Positions 1-10,890 of a stretch of DNA of 64,000 nt are shown here, piece after piece. A program made the position numbers and the translations under genes. Every line of letters starts with the position of its first letter. Within the stretch, counting starts at the first letter, position 1. Location of the stretch: assembly GCA_020833645.1 (NCBI GenBank), contig JAJHRQ010000002.1, positions 98,291-162,290 of the forward strand. The letters run 5' to 3'. The notes beneath the pieces are model-generated. The model saw nothing but the letters and a program-made list of their open reading frames with translations, did no database searches and had not been told where the DNA came from. The DNA is from Thermocrinis sp. Lineage in GTDB: Bacteria > Aquificota > Aquificia > Aquificales > Aquificaceae.

Positions 1-167
1 GAAAACTGGGTGTGGATATGAACCTGGTAAGAATACACATAAAGCTTTGGCAGTTTTTGAGGCAGTTGGTCGGCGGGTGTGGCTTTTACCCACCTTAAGG
101 GCAGGGTAAAGAGAAGGACAAAGTATGCAAAAGATAAAGTCAGGACAAAGAGCCCGAACTCTATCAC
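1..167 (-). CDS. N-terminus of an unidentified membrane protein (cut by window edge)
   Basis: An open frame starts with GTG overlapping the trpS stop (GTGA overlap) and runs 55 codons to the window edge. The first ~24 residues (MIEFGLFVLTLSFAYFVLLF and onward) form one hydrophobic segment ending in basic RW, followed by a polar stretch. The 4-base overlap with trpS suggests translational coupling. I do not recognise the family; it is probably an inner-membrane or exported protein with an N-terminal anchor. The rest of the gene lies outside the window. Confidence 0.5.
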   Translation of the reverse strand, partial: MIEFGLFVLTLSFAYFVLLFTLPLRWVKATPADQLPQKLPKLYVYSYQVHIHTQF

Positions 168-1345
168 AATTTCATCTTCTCCCTAACTTCCTCCAAGGTT
201 TGCCTTGCGGTCTGCCTTGCTTTTTCGGAGCCTTCCAAGAATATGTCTTTGAGCTCCTTTAGGGAACCCTCCACCTGTGCCCTTTTTTCCCTTATGGGCT
301 CCAGAAAGGCATTCAAGCCCTCAAACATGAGCCTTTTACAATCTACGCATCCAAGGGCACCGCTTTTGCAGTCCGCCTCTATCTGTTTTGTCTGCTCTGG
401 ATTGGTGAAGATCTTATGGTAGGAGAAGACGGGGCAAAGGTGGGGTCTGCCGGGGTCTCCTTTTCTGAGCTTTTGGGGGTCTGTGAAGAACTTCATCACC
501 TTTTGTTGGACTTCCTCTTTGCTGTCCGCAAAGTATATGGCGTTGTTGTATGACTTGCTCATCTTTCTGCCATCCGTTCCCAAAAGCCGGGGCGTTTCCG
601 TTAGCAGTGCCTTGGGTTCTGGAAAGACCTCTCCGTAGAGCTGGTTGAACCTTCTGGCTATCTCCCGGGTAAGCTCTATGTGAGGCAATTGGTCCTCTCC
701 CACAGGCACCGCCTCCGCCTTGTAGATTAGTATATCCACCGCCTGCAAAACAGGATAGCCCAGAAAGCCGTAGGTGTCTGTATCGTAAAAGTCCCTCTTT
801 GACACATTTAGCTTACTTAGGATCTCCGGTTCAAGTATGCCATCAAAGACAGCCCTCACAAAGGCTTCTGAAATAGTGTCCAAAAGGTTCTCCTCCAAGG
901 CTTCAAAGTCCTCCACCTTGTAGGGTAGCTTAGCCAAAAACTCCTTTACCAGGTCCCTTATCCCTCCTTTAAAGCTGAGTTCTAAGTCGGCGATCTTTAA
1001 AAGGTTGTACTTCATATCCTTGTAGGTAGGATTCCACTCAAGCCAACTTTTTGGTGTGATCATAGAAAAAATCAGAAAGAGCTCCAGCTCCTCCTTTACA
1101 TGGGATTGGATAAAGAGCACGCTTTTGTTTGGGTCTAAGCCCAAGGCGAGCCAGTCTATCATCACCTGCTCAATGTTTTCCTTTATCTGCTCTGTGTTTT
1201 TGTAGCCGGTGGTCAATGCGTGCCAGTCTGCGATCATGTAATAGGTTTCGTGGTCCTTTTGGAGTTCTATCCAGTTTTTTATTACGCCAAAGTAATGTCC
1301 CAGATGGAGCTTTCCCGTCGGTCTCATACCGCTCAAAACTCGCAT
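164..1345 (-). CDS. trpS: Tryptophanyl-tRNA synthetase with probable Fe-S motif
   Basis: Charges tRNA-Trp with tryptophan (class I synthetase, cytoplasm). The HIGH-type motif H14LGH17 and K261MSKS265 are both visible. At 393 residues it is longer than the usual ~330; an extra Lys/Glu-rich block lies around residues 105-170. Near the C-terminus four cysteines are spaced C304-x21-C326-x6-C333-x2-C336, close to the [4Fe-4S] motif (C-x22-C-x6-C-x2-C) known from Thermotoga TrpRS, so a cluster near the anticodon-binding domain is likely by analogy. It is the last complete gene of a minus-strand run after the deacetylase (8-base gap). Confidence 0.96.
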   Translation of the reverse strand: MRVLSGMRPTGKLHLGHYFGVIKNWIELQKDHETYYMIADWHALTTGYKNTEQIKENIEQVMIDWLALGLDPNKSVLFIQSHVKEELELFLIFSMITPKSWLEWNPTYKDMKYNLLKIADLELSFKGGIRDLVKEFLAKLPYKVEDFEALEENLLDTISEAFVRAVFDGILEPEILSKLNVSKRDFYDTDTYGFLGYPVLQAVDILIYKAEAVPVGEDQLPHIELTREIARRFNQLYGEVFPEPKALLTETPRLLGTDGRKMSKSYNNAIYFADSKEEVQQKVMKFFTDPQKLRKGDPGRPHLCPVFSYHKIFTNPEQTKQIEADCKSGALGCVDCKRLMFEGLNAFLEPIREKRAQVEGSLKELKDIFLEGSEKARQTARQTLEEVREKMKL

Positions 1346-1352
1346 GGTACTA

Positions 1353-2024
1353 CTATTTTAAACATTCCCACAAAAATCTAAGCGTTGTCCAATAGCCGGA
1401 TGCATAAATTCTTCTGATTTCCCATTTACTCGGGCTTTGGGCATAGGTTCCCTTTATGGTAGTAAAGGCATATTGATAACCTGCCTTCTTTACCATTTCT
1501 ACTACTTCCCTGTTGTGGTCTCCGTATGGATAGCAAAAGCCCTTTACCTCAACGCCGAGCTTGTCTTCCAAAAGCTTCTTTGAGTCCTCTATTTCTCTGC
1601 GTGCCTCTGGGGGAGGGATTTTTGTCAGGAAGGGATGGGTGAGGGTGTGCGAACCAATCTCTACACCCTCCTTTACAAGGAAGGAAAGCTCCTCCCAGTT
1701 CATTATGGGTTTTATCACGTTCACCTTTCGGTAGTCCCAACGGTTAAACTGCCCTACCAACTTGGCGGGCACAAAGACTATGGCATGAGCCTTTAGGGCT
1801 TTGATAACCGGGAAGGCGTTTTCCAAAAAGTCCCTGTAAGCGTCGTCAAAGGTAAGTAGCACACCTTTGCCCGTAGGTTCAAGCTCTTGGGGCTTAACAA
1901 ACCTGAAGTTAAGTCTGTTTAAGAGATTTAGCCAACGCTTGAACTTTTCTGGTTTAACGTAGAGGGATTTCAGCCGGGCATTCTTCGGTGGTTCTCCCAC
2001 ATTGTGAAACATAAGGACTTTCAT
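1353..2024 (-). CDS. Polysaccharide deacetylase (CE4/NodB family)
   Basis: Predicted to remove N- or O-acetyl groups from a cell-surface sugar polymer. The NodB hallmarks are present: TFDDAY (metal and catalytic Asp pair) around residue 60 and SHTLTHP (metal-binding His) around residue 125, then a CYPYGD motif. There is no obvious signal peptide, so the enzyme may act in the cytoplasm or on membrane intermediates. Its ATG overlaps the stop of the broken kinase gene upstream (ATTATGA junction), so it was translated with that gene; trpS follows 8 bases later. Substrate cannot be read from sequence. Confidence 0.88.
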   Translation of the reverse strand: MKVLMFHNVGEPPKNARLKSLYVKPEKFKRWLNLLNRLNFRFVKPQELEPTGKGVLLTFDDAYRDFLENAFPVIKALKAHAIVFVPAKLVGQFNRWDYRKVNVIKPIMNWEELSFLVKEGVEIGSHTLTHPFLTKIPPPEARREIEDSKKLLEDKLGVEVKGFCYPYGDHNREVVEMVKKAGYQYAFTTIKGTYAQSPSKWEIRRIYASGYWTTLRFLWECLK

Positions 2025-2837
2025 AATAGCCTCTGTGCAAGCATATAGTTTATGAGCTCTTTGGCGGTTTTGAACCTTTTTTCATGGTCCCTTTCAAGCA
2101 TAAGCCCTAACAACGTCTGGACTTTTGGGGATATTCCCTCCGGCATAGTGTATATAACCAGCTTGTTCCTTCTCAATTTCTCTTGCTCATCCTCTGCGTC
2201 AAAGGGAGATTTGCCCGTAAGGGTAAAGTAAAGGACGCATCCCAGGGAGAATATATCACTGCTCCTGTGAATTTGATTCTTGAAAACCTCCGGTGCAATG
2301 TATCCCACCGTTCCCTTTATGTTTATTATGCCCGAGTATCCCCTTACCCTAAGGTAGGCTGAAATCTCCAAGCTTCCAAAGGATGCTCTTCATGACCCTT
2401 TTGCCAAAGATGTTGTCGGGCTTTATGTCTCCGTGTATGTAGCCCCTGTTGTGTAAAAACTCTAAGCCTTTGGCAACTTGGAATATTACCTTAAGGGCTT
2501 CTCCTTCCTCAAGGGGACCATGCTTTGCAACGTAATGCTTGAGATTTCCAACGTCCATAAACTCGTAGATCAAAAAGAGCTCTCCTCTGTCCTTTTTATA
2601 AAGGTAGCTCTGCATGGTTAGGATATGGGGATGGTTATAGAGTATGTGGGTTTGGGCTTCTTTCCAAAGGTAGGGTAGCACAGTTTTATCCCTTGCCACC
2701 TATAGGGCCACAATTTGCCCTGCATACCTTCCCTTTAGCACCTCCACCTTATAGACCTCTCCAAAGTTTCCTACGCCGATCAAGTCTATGACCCTGTACA
2801 TTCCCAGCAAGATATCTTCTTCTTTATAAAGGCTCAT
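2021..2837 (-). pseudogene. Ser/Thr protein kinase, broken by stop and frameshift
   Basis: A eukaryotic-type (Hanks) kinase can be followed across three pieces. From ATG at 2837: glycine loop GVGNFGEVY, then VAL followed by an in-frame TAG (2700-2702) exactly where the ATP-binding lysine of the VAxK motif belongs (AAG to TAG is one base change). The frame continues through the catalytic loop HGDIKPDN and DFS (in place of DFG), then stops after LP. A one-base frameshift near 2346-2352 is needed to reach GTVGYIAPE (APE motif) and the C-lobe, ending at 2021. Two independent lesions, one removing the catalytic lysine, make an active kinase very unlikely. Confidence 0.88.
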
Positions 2838-2884
2838 ATCCTTACCTTCTAAGTATAAACCCTCTGGAAATTCCGCCCAAAGGG

Positions 2885-2890
2885 TATAAT
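2885..2890 (+). promoter_or_regulatory. -10 box (TATAAT) of S41 protease gene
   Basis: TATAAT preceded by GGG lies 13 bases before the ATG at 2904. No Shine-Dalgarno sequence fits in the gap, so the mRNA leader would be only a few bases. Confidence 0.55.
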
Positions 2891-2903
2891 ATTTCCATTC
2901 ACA

Positions 2904-4013
2904 ATGGGCATTCCTTTCTTACTGCTTATCCTGCTGGCTTACCTTTCTTATGCCCAGGAACAGTGCTCAAAGGAGGAAACCTTAAACAAGCTAAGGGAGT
3001 ATATCGTGCGGTATCACCTCTGGAAGAATAAGTTTTCGGAACTTCCACAGTGGAAGGATGAATCGGAAGCCATAGCCTTCTTGCGCTCAAAGGGAGACAG
3101 ATGGACTACCATAACAAGGCTTGAGGAGGACAGAACTTGGTATTCAGAAGCAAAGCTCTTTGGATTGGGTATTAGGTGGAACGACGAGGGGGTAATCGTA
3201 AAGGTCTTTGAAGGTTCGCCCGCAGAAAAGGCAGGACTGAGAAAAGGAGACATCATCTACTCAATAAACGGGGAGACGGACAAAAATAAGTGGAGCTTTA
3301 CAATAAGAAACACACCTGCCAACACACCGGTAAAGCTTGAGATCATACGCAACGGATTCTTTGAAAGCCTTGAGGTGCAAAAAGGATACTTTACCATAAA
3401 TCCTATTGAAGAAAAAAGGATTATAAACTTAAGAGACAAAAAAATAGGCTACGTTCATCTTGTGAATTTTACAAACCCGACGATAAGGGAATTTAGACGG
3501 ACTATGGAAGAATTTGAAAGGGAAGGAATAGATGGGCTGATCATTGACCTTAGCAACAACAGCGGGGGCTTAATAAGCGTTGCAAAGGCGGTTGCGGATA
3601 TGTTTTTGAGCGGGGAGGGAGTGATGTTTTACCTGGAGACATCCTCAGGGGGTCTCAGTGTTTATGAATTCAAGTCAGAAAAAACCTTTAAAAAGCCCAT
3701 ATTTGTAATAGTGAACAAAAATACAGCCTCCGCTGCGGAGCTTTTGGCAAGCCTTCTAAAAAGATACGCAAAGGCAATCGTAGCTGGCGAGAGAACTGTG
3801 GGCAAGTATGTGGGTAGCAATATGTACCCCTTGAACGACTGTGGTTTAGTCCTCAGGCTCGTTACTTTTGCTATGAAGTTCCCCGATGGCACTTTGGTAG
3901 TTGGAGAAAAAGGTATGGAACCAGACTGTCCTGCAGAGGGTGGCAATTTGGAAAAAGCTCTGGAGTGCTTTAAGAGTGCTATAAATTTAGGAGTTCTTTC
4001 AGCTTCTCCTTAA
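2904..4013 (+). CDS. S41 family C-terminal processing protease
   Basis: Exported serine protease that trims C-terminal tails of envelope proteins. An N-terminal signal peptide (hydrophobic residues 2-16, YAQ cleavage-like site) is followed by a PDZ domain (about residues 90-160, with GSPAEKAGLRKGD) and the S41 catalytic core. The catalytic serine is S276 in NTASAAE and the general-base lysine is K301 in TVGK. At 369 residues it is at the short end of the CtpA family. Its 3' end overlaps the convergent P-loop kinase gene by 35 bases. Confidence 0.92.
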   Translation: MGIPFLLLILLAYLSYAQEQCSKEETLNKLREYIVRYHLWKNKFSELPQWKDESEAIAFLRSKGDRWTTITRLEEDRTWYSEAKLFGLGIRWNDEGVIVKVFEGSPAEKAGLRKGDIIYSINGETDKNKWSFTIRNTPANTPVKLEIIRNGFFESLEVQKGYFTINPIEEKRIINLRDKKIGYVHLVNFTNPTIREFRRTMEEFEREGIDGLIIDLSNNSGGLISVAKAVADMFLSGEGVMFYLETSSGGLSVYEFKSEKTFKKPIFVIVNKNTASAAELLASLLKRYAKAIVAGERTVGKYVGSNMYPLNDCGLVLRLVTFAMKFPDGTLVVGEKGMEPDCPAEGGNLEKALECFKSAINLGVLSASP

Positions 4014-4488
4014 CCTTATGTTCGTCCTCTGAGGTGTCTAAGGTGGGAACTCCCTCCGGTTGTTCAAAAACCTCCTTCTGGCGTAGGTAAGTTTCTACTC
4101 CTGCGTCCGATATATCCTGCCTTGAGGAGAGCCTTTTTATGATCTCTTCCTCTTTGGCAATCACCCAGATGAAAACTGCAGAAGGGAATCGTTCCTTTAC
4201 CTTCTCTCTCTGCCAAGCCCTCAAAAAAGTTGCGTCCAAAACTACGTTTTTGCCCTCCTTTAGCTTTTCTTCCGCCAAGTCAAGCATCCTCTCATAGACC
4301 CTCTTTGTCCATTCTTCGGAGTATATGCCTTCCGAAAAGCCCACCTTTACTTTTTGGGTAGGTTCAATACCTGCCATTTCCTTTCTTATTTGGTCGCTTC
4401 TGATCCACTCAAAGCCAAACTCCCTATGGAGGATGTTTGCCACAAAGGATTTACCACTGCCCGATAGACCAATGAGAACCACGATCAC
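3979..4488 (-). CDS. P-loop kinase-like ATPase (AAA_33/zeta-like fold)
   Basis: A 169-residue protein with a Walker A motif GLSGSGKS (residues 7-14) and a DATFLR motif near residue 90, typical of small-molecule or nucleotide-metabolite kinases of the AAA_33 group (including polynucleotide kinase, gluconate kinase and zeta-like enzymes). The substrate is not evident. It starts with GTG overlapping the stop codon of the thioredoxin-fold gene, so the two are an operon. The 3' end overlaps the facing S41 protease gene. Confidence 0.75.
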   Translation of the reverse strand: MIVVLIGLSGSGKSFVANILHREFGFEWIRSDQIRKEMAGIEPTQKVKVGFSEGIYSEEWTKRVYERMLDLAEEKLKEGKNVVLDATFLRAWQREKVKERFPSAVFIWVIAKEEEIIKRLSSRQDISDAGVETYLRQKEVFEQPEGVPTLDTSEDEHKVKEKLKELLNL

Positions 4489-4985
4489 TTTTTAACACCC
4501 ATGATCTTTAAAAGCTCCGGATTGTAGCCCTCAATAGCTTTGTAATCTTTCAGTATTATGTTGTAAGGCGTCCCGCCTACATTGAGAGACTCTGCCAGCC
4601 TTATGTGCTCATCCACAAGGGGACACCTTGGCACCTTGGGTGGTTTTTCATCAAACTTACCGGAGAACACTTCATCTAAGGCTTTTATGGGTTCCTTTGA
4701 GCAGGCTATGTAGTCTGCCTTTGCCCTGCTCTCTTCGTGCCCTCTGAAGGGTATTAGAAATATATAAACCTTTACCTTGTCTGGTACCTTCTTTAGCTCC
4801 TGCCATTCTTTCCTGCAATGCCCACAGTCTGGGTTCATAAAGGTGATGAGCTCCGCCTTTCCTCTACCGAAGACTATGGCTTTTTTAAGTGGAATCTGCC
4901 TTACCTGTTCTTTCACAAACTCTTGATAGAGGTCTTGGGCAAAGAGAAAACCCAAGAGCACAAGTAAAGGCAACAACGCTTTCAT
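4485..4985 (-). CDS. Periplasmic thiol:disulfide oxidoreductase (DsbC/DsbG-like)
   Basis: Thioredoxin-fold protein expected in the periplasm: signal peptide at residues 1-16 (LLPLLVLLGFLFAQ), active site CGHC preceded by MNPD, and the cis-Pro loop GGTPYN near the C-terminus. Two further cysteines (IACSKE and PRCPLV) could make a second disulfide. At 166 residues it lacks the N-terminal dimerisation domain of classical DsbC. A clear Shine-Dalgarno (GGGAGG) precedes the ATG. The reaction is disulfide exchange in exported proteins; isomerase versus reductase activity cannot be told. Confidence 0.85.
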   Translation of the reverse strand: MKALLPLLVLLGFLFAQDLYQEFVKEQVRQIPLKKAIVFGRGKAELITFMNPDCGHCRKEWQELKKVPDKVKVYIFLIPFRGHEESRAKADYIACSKEPIKALDEVFSGKFDEKPPKVPRCPLVDEHIRLAESLNVGGTPYNIILKDYKAIEGYNPELLKIMGVKK

Positions 4986-5007
4986 GAAAAACCTCCCGCA
5001 AACACAA

Positions 5008-5015
5008 ATTATAAT
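5008..5015. promoter_or_regulatory. Overlapping divergent -10 boxes
   Basis: ATTATAAT contains TATAAT on the plus strand (5010-5015) and on the minus strand (5013-5008). It lies between the thioredoxin-fold gene (leftward) and the hypothetical gene (rightward) and could serve both. Confidence 0.5.
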
Positions 5016-5055
5016 TCCTCTTTAAAGCATTAAAATAGGTAGAAGGAGAGAAGCC

Positions 5056-5481
5056 ATGGTAAACCCAGATATACTTCTTCTAGCCATAGTGAATATATCA
5101 GAGGGTGTTAAAGCCTTTATTGGAGACAAGGGTGCCAAGGTGGTTCTTAGAGATGCGGGGAGGCAATCGGGACCAAAGCTTTTGGAAAGCCTGATAGGAC
5201 ACTTTCCTGGGGTTCTGGATAAGGAGGAAGCCCTTAGAAGGACGTGCATAATACTTGAAGACTTGGGATTTGCAAAAAGTATAAAAAAAGAGGGTGGGAA
5301 TATTGTTATAGAAGAGGGCATATTCACGAACGCTATAATGGGGGAAAACCTATCAGACTCGCCGATTATACACTTTTTTGAGGGTTTGATAGAGGGTTTT
5401 GTTTCCTTTATGAGCAACCGAAAGGTTACTTTGGTGCCGGAGGTGGTTGAAAGGAGCAAGATCATATACAAATATTCATAG
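5056..5481 (+). CDS. Conserved hypothetical protein, possibly V4R-like
   Basis: A 141-residue soluble protein without signal peptide or membrane segment. The pattern GRQSGPKLLESL, EEALRRTCIILEDLGF and HFFEGLIEGFVSFM near the C-terminus resembles the V4R/TRAPP-Bet3 fold, used for small-molecule or hydrocarbon binding, but this is a weak resemblance read by eye. A Shine-Dalgarno (AAGGAGAG) precedes the ATG. It stands alone, divergent from the thioredoxin-fold gene, and its last 6 bases overlap the convergent phosphatase gene. Confidence 0.6.
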   Translation: MVNPDILLLAIVNISEGVKAFIGDKGAKVVLRDAGRQSGPKLLESLIGHFPGVLDKEEALRRTCIILEDLGFAKSIKKEGGNIVIEEGIFTNAIMGENLSDSPIIHFFEGLIEGFVSFMSNRKVTLVPEVVERSKIIYKYS

Positions 5482-6078
5482 ATGGCAAAGGCTGTTTAAG
5501 AGCCTAAGATGAAAGCCTTTACCGTCAAACTCCAACAGGCTTATGCCCGTGTTGTCCATGTGAATGTTCCATAGGTTGTTCAAGGTTATCCCGGTTGTCA
5601 AACACACGATGGCGTGCAGTGTGCCCCCATGGGCTACTACGCATACCCTTTGGTGTGGCAGTTTCTTTAAGTCCTCCAAAAAACTGCTCACCCTCCTTTC
5701 AAACTCTCCCATATCCTCTTGGGTAGGTAAGGGGTGGCTGACTGGGTCCCTCAACCAGTTGGTAAAGGTTTCCCTGTGCTCTTCCAGCAAACTCCAAAAG
5801 TGTTTGCCTTCAAAGTCTCCAAAGGACATCTCCCTGATCCTTTCATCTACCTGTAGGGGAACTTCCAAAACATCGCTTATGGTCTGGGCGGTTTTGTATG
5901 CCCTCCTTTGGGGCGATGTGATCACAAGCTCTATGCCTTTGTCTTTGAGTGCTTCTGCGCAAAGGCGCGCTTGAACAAAGCCTAAGGGGGTTAAGTCACT
6001 GTCAAGCCTTCCCTGGAATATTCCCTTTTCGTTAGCTTCGCTTTGGGCGTGCCTTACGAGAAAGATGAGCTTTTTCAT
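5476..6078 (-). CDS. Histidine phosphatase (phosphoglycerate mutase-like)
   Basis: Phosphatase or mutase of the cofactor-independent-of-metal histidine phosphatase superfamily: LVRHAQSEAN holds the phospho-accepting histidine, HGG near residue 156 the second catalytic histidine, and EMSFGDFEG the acid. Start chosen at MKKLIFLVRH because an upstream in-frame ATG at 6096 lies inside the SRP RNA. Members of this family act as metal-independent phosphoserine phosphatases in Hydrogenobacter, so serine synthesis is one candidate role; alpha-ribazole or phosphoglycerate phosphatase are others. Confidence 0.85.
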   Translation of the reverse strand: MKKLIFLVRHAQSEANEKGIFQGRLDSDLTPLGFVQARLCAEALKDKGIELVITSPQRRAYKTAQTISDVLEVPLQVDERIREMSFGDFEGKHFWSLLEEHRETFTNWLRDPVSHPLPTQEDMGEFERRVSSFLEDLKKLPHQRVCVVAHGGTLHAIVCLTTGITLNNLWNIHMDNTGISLLEFDGKGFHLRLLNSLCHL

Positions 6079-6087
6079 TTTGAAAAG

Positions 6088-6166
6088 CCCTCGCACCCGG
6101 GACGGCGGGCTTACCGTTGCTCCCTTTCGGGCCTGGCGGGGTTCACCCTGTCCCGTTGCGAGGGTA
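6088..6166 (-). ncRNA. ffs: Signal recognition particle RNA (small bacterial 4.5S type)
   Basis: On the minus strand the sequence shows the SRP helix-8 signature GAACCCCGCCAGGCCCG and AAAGGGAGCAACGGTAAGC, with the conserved asymmetric and symmetric loops. The ends CCCTCGCAACGGGAC and GTCCCGGGTGCGAGGG pair to close a single long hairpin of about 79 nt, the compact form without an Alu domain. It lies between metG (divergent) and the phosphatase gene that starts 10 bases beyond its 3' end, so both are packed around it. A -10 box on the minus strand (6177-6172) sits 5 bases before the predicted 5' end. Confidence 0.95.
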
Positions 6167-6167
6167 G

Positions 6168-8674
<2,507 letters not shown>

Positions 8675-8683
8675 ATATTCTTA

Positions 8684-10882
8684 ATGCAAATCATATACCT
8701 CCTGCCAGAAAGTCAGTTTAGCATAAACCCACCTTCCGGCAAGGCAGTTTTCCGAAGGGAAGGGGAAAACCAAAGGCGGAGTCTTGAGCTTATCCCATCG
8801 CGGGAGATAGACCCAAACATTCCCTATCCCCTTTTGAACCCCCTTCAGACCCTTTTTTATCACACCTACGAAAAGGGTAATGCCATAGTCTCTGCGCCTA
8901 CCTCCGCGGGCAAGAGCTTACTCTCTTACCTGTTCTTTAAAAAGTTCAAAGGAAGAAAGGCGTACACCGCACCCACAAAGGCACTGGTCTATGAAAAGGC
9001 GGTGGAGTTAAGGAGGTTCTACAAAAGGGTGGATGTTAGGACAGGGGATCGGGTGGTGGAGAACTTCAAGGAAGTATCCGGTGAGCTGGTGGTATGCACC
9101 TACGAGAGCTTGGTTCAAGCCTTCAGGAACTCCGCCCGGTGGGTAAAGGAGCTTTCCGCGGTGGTTGTGGATGAGGTGCATCAAATAAAAAAGCGTTGGG
9201 TGGTGGAGGAGCTTTTAGCATACTGCCTAAAGGAGGGCATTTCTATTCTTGGGCTTTCTGCCACCATACCGGGTGTGGAAGAGCTCGCCCTTTGGACCTC
9301 TTCACAGCTTTTAATAAAAAGCCAGTGGAGACCGGTGCCCCTTGAGAGGTTCTATCACTCATTGCGAGAATTTATGGAAGTCTGCGAGGAGGACAAAGTA
9401 GCCTGCAAACTTTGGGACGCCCTTTGGAAGCTTAGCAAGCCCGACGAGAAGACCATACTCTTTGTGCCCCAAAAGAAGCTGGGCTGGAAGCTCTTAGAAA
9501 TTGCCGCCAAGGAAAAGGTGGGCATCTTTAACCAAACACTGCCCTTTGAGGTGGATGAAGAAAGACCTCCAGAGATTGCCTTCCACAACGCGGATGTGCC
9601 AAAGGAAGAGAGGGAAGCCATTGAGAAGGAGTTCAGAGAAGGAAACCTCCGACTTCTCATAGCCACGCAGACCTTGGCCTATGGGGTAAACCTGCCCGCA
9701 GACAGGGTGCTCATAATGGTAAGGGTCTTTAAAAACAGAAAGTGGATGTGCATACCCGATGAGCTGGACATTCTACAGATGGAAGGCAGGGCAGGAAGGC
9801 TAGGACTAAAGGAGAAGGGCTATTCCCATCTGATCATTCACGGGGGCAGTTCAAGCCTTGTGGAGGACCTCATAGCAAAGACCTTCTCCCAGGGTTTTAA
9901 GACAGCCATTCAGGAAGAAAAAAACATAGATGTGCTAAGCTTTTTTATCCTACTTGGCTATCTTTATGAAGGCTTTAACTACCAAAGGTTTTTGGAAAAG
10001 TTCTACTCCTTCAGTCAAGTGTCAAAGAGGACAATAGAGAATGTAGAAAGATTTCTCAGGCAAAGGGCATACCTTGAGAGAAATTCCCTGACACCCAAAG
10101 GGCTATTGTGTGTAAGAAGCGGGCTACCTCCCACCAAACTGGAGGAGTTCCTGCGTAGGCAATATATTAGCCTGCCCACTCTGGCGGTTATCAGACCTTT
10201 ACTTTACACCAAACGCTTTGATACACTCTACGACTTTGTGGAAAAGGGAGAGAGCTTTGAAGAGGATGATCACTACGTTAGGGGCATGCTGGTAAGCTGT
10301 GGTCAAAACTGCTTTGAGGACAACACCCATCAGTTTCTCTTTTATACGGAGGGTCTGACCTTTAAGTATCCCAACCTGCGCCATCCACCGGGGGAATTTT
10401 CTTATCTTGGCACAGATGCACTGCACCTTCTAAAGCTTCTGTGGGAGCTCAGAAAAAGCGGCTTTTTGCATGGGGATGATCAAAAACTTCTTTCGATTGC
10501 CCACTCGGTAAAGTTTGGGCTGAGCGAAGATTGGGCCAGTTTGGCGGGAGTGAAAGGCATAGGACATCTCAGGGCAAACCTACTAAAGCGCACACTAAAG
10601 CGGGAAGGTTTGAAACCTCCCGCCCTATTTGAAGAAACCGCCCATCTTTTGGAAAAGCTAAAGCCCTTAAAAGAACTAATGGTGGAAATCCTTATAACAG
10701 AGAGAAAAGTGGAAAAACCAAGGGCACTGGAGGAGGTCAAAAGACTCTTTAAAATCCTTGAAAACAACGCAAAGGGCAGGCTTATAGACGATAGGATACT
10801 CTTAATGTATGGCTTTTTGCACTTTGGAGTGGATGTTCTGAGGATGAAGAAGGAGGAAATCATAAAGGAGCTTGGTTTATAA
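8684..10882 (+). CDS. Superfamily 2 DNA/RNA helicase, Ski2/Hel308-like
   Basis: ATP-driven helicase of 732 residues. Motif I APTSAGKS, motif II DEVH, motif III LSATIP, motif VI QMEGRAGRLG are all present in order in the first ~390 residues. The C-terminal half holds winged-helix and helix-hairpin-helix-like sequence (LAGVKGIGHLRANLL near residue 625), the layout of Hel308/Ski2-like repair helicases, which unwind lagging-strand forks. A rare N-terminal ~60 residues precede the helicase core. It follows thiO after 9 bases and its stop codon overlaps the -10 box of the next gene. Confidence 0.88.
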   Translation: MQIIYLLPESQFSINPPSGKAVFRREGENQRRSLELIPSREIDPNIPYPLLNPLQTLFYHTYEKGNAIVSAPTSAGKSLLSYLFFKKFKGRKAYTAPTKALVYEKAVELRRFYKRVDVRTGDRVVENFKEVSGELVVCTYESLVQAFRNSARWVKELSAVVVDEVHQIKKRWVVEELLAYCLKEGISILGLSATIPGVEELALWTSSQLLIKSQWRPVPLERFYHSLREFMEVCEEDKVACKLWDALWKLSKPDEKTILFVPQKKLGWKLLEIAAKEKVGIFNQTLPFEVDEERPPEIAFHNADVPKEEREAIEKEFREGNLRLLIATQTLAYGVNLPADRVLIMVRVFKNRKWMCIPDELDILQMEGRAGRLGLKEKGYSHLIIHGGSSSLVEDLIAKTFSQGFKTAIQEEKNIDVLSFFILLGYLYEGFNYQRFLEKFYSFSQVSKRTIENVERFLRQRAYLERNSLTPKGLLCVRSGLPPTKLEEFLRRQYISLPTLAVIRPLLYTKRFDTLYDFVEKGESFEEDDHYVRGMLVSCGQNCFEDNTHQFLFYTEGLTFKYPNLRHPPGEFSYLGTDALHLLKLLWELRKSGFLHGDDQKLLSIAHSVKFGLSEDWASLAGVKGIGHLRANLLKRTLKREGLKPPALFEETAHLLEKLKPLKELMVEILITERKVEKPRALEEVKRLFKILENNAKGRLIDDRILLMYGFLHFGVDVLRMKKEEIIKELGL

Positions 10883-10883
10883 T
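10878..10883 (+). promoter_or_regulatory. -10 box (TATAAT) before thiamine-binding-like gene
   Basis: TATAAT overlaps the helicase stop codon and ends 7 bases before the ATG at 10891. The gap has no Shine-Dalgarno sequence, so transcription would start at or next to the ATG. Confidence 0.5.
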
Positions 10884-10890
10884 CTTTTTC

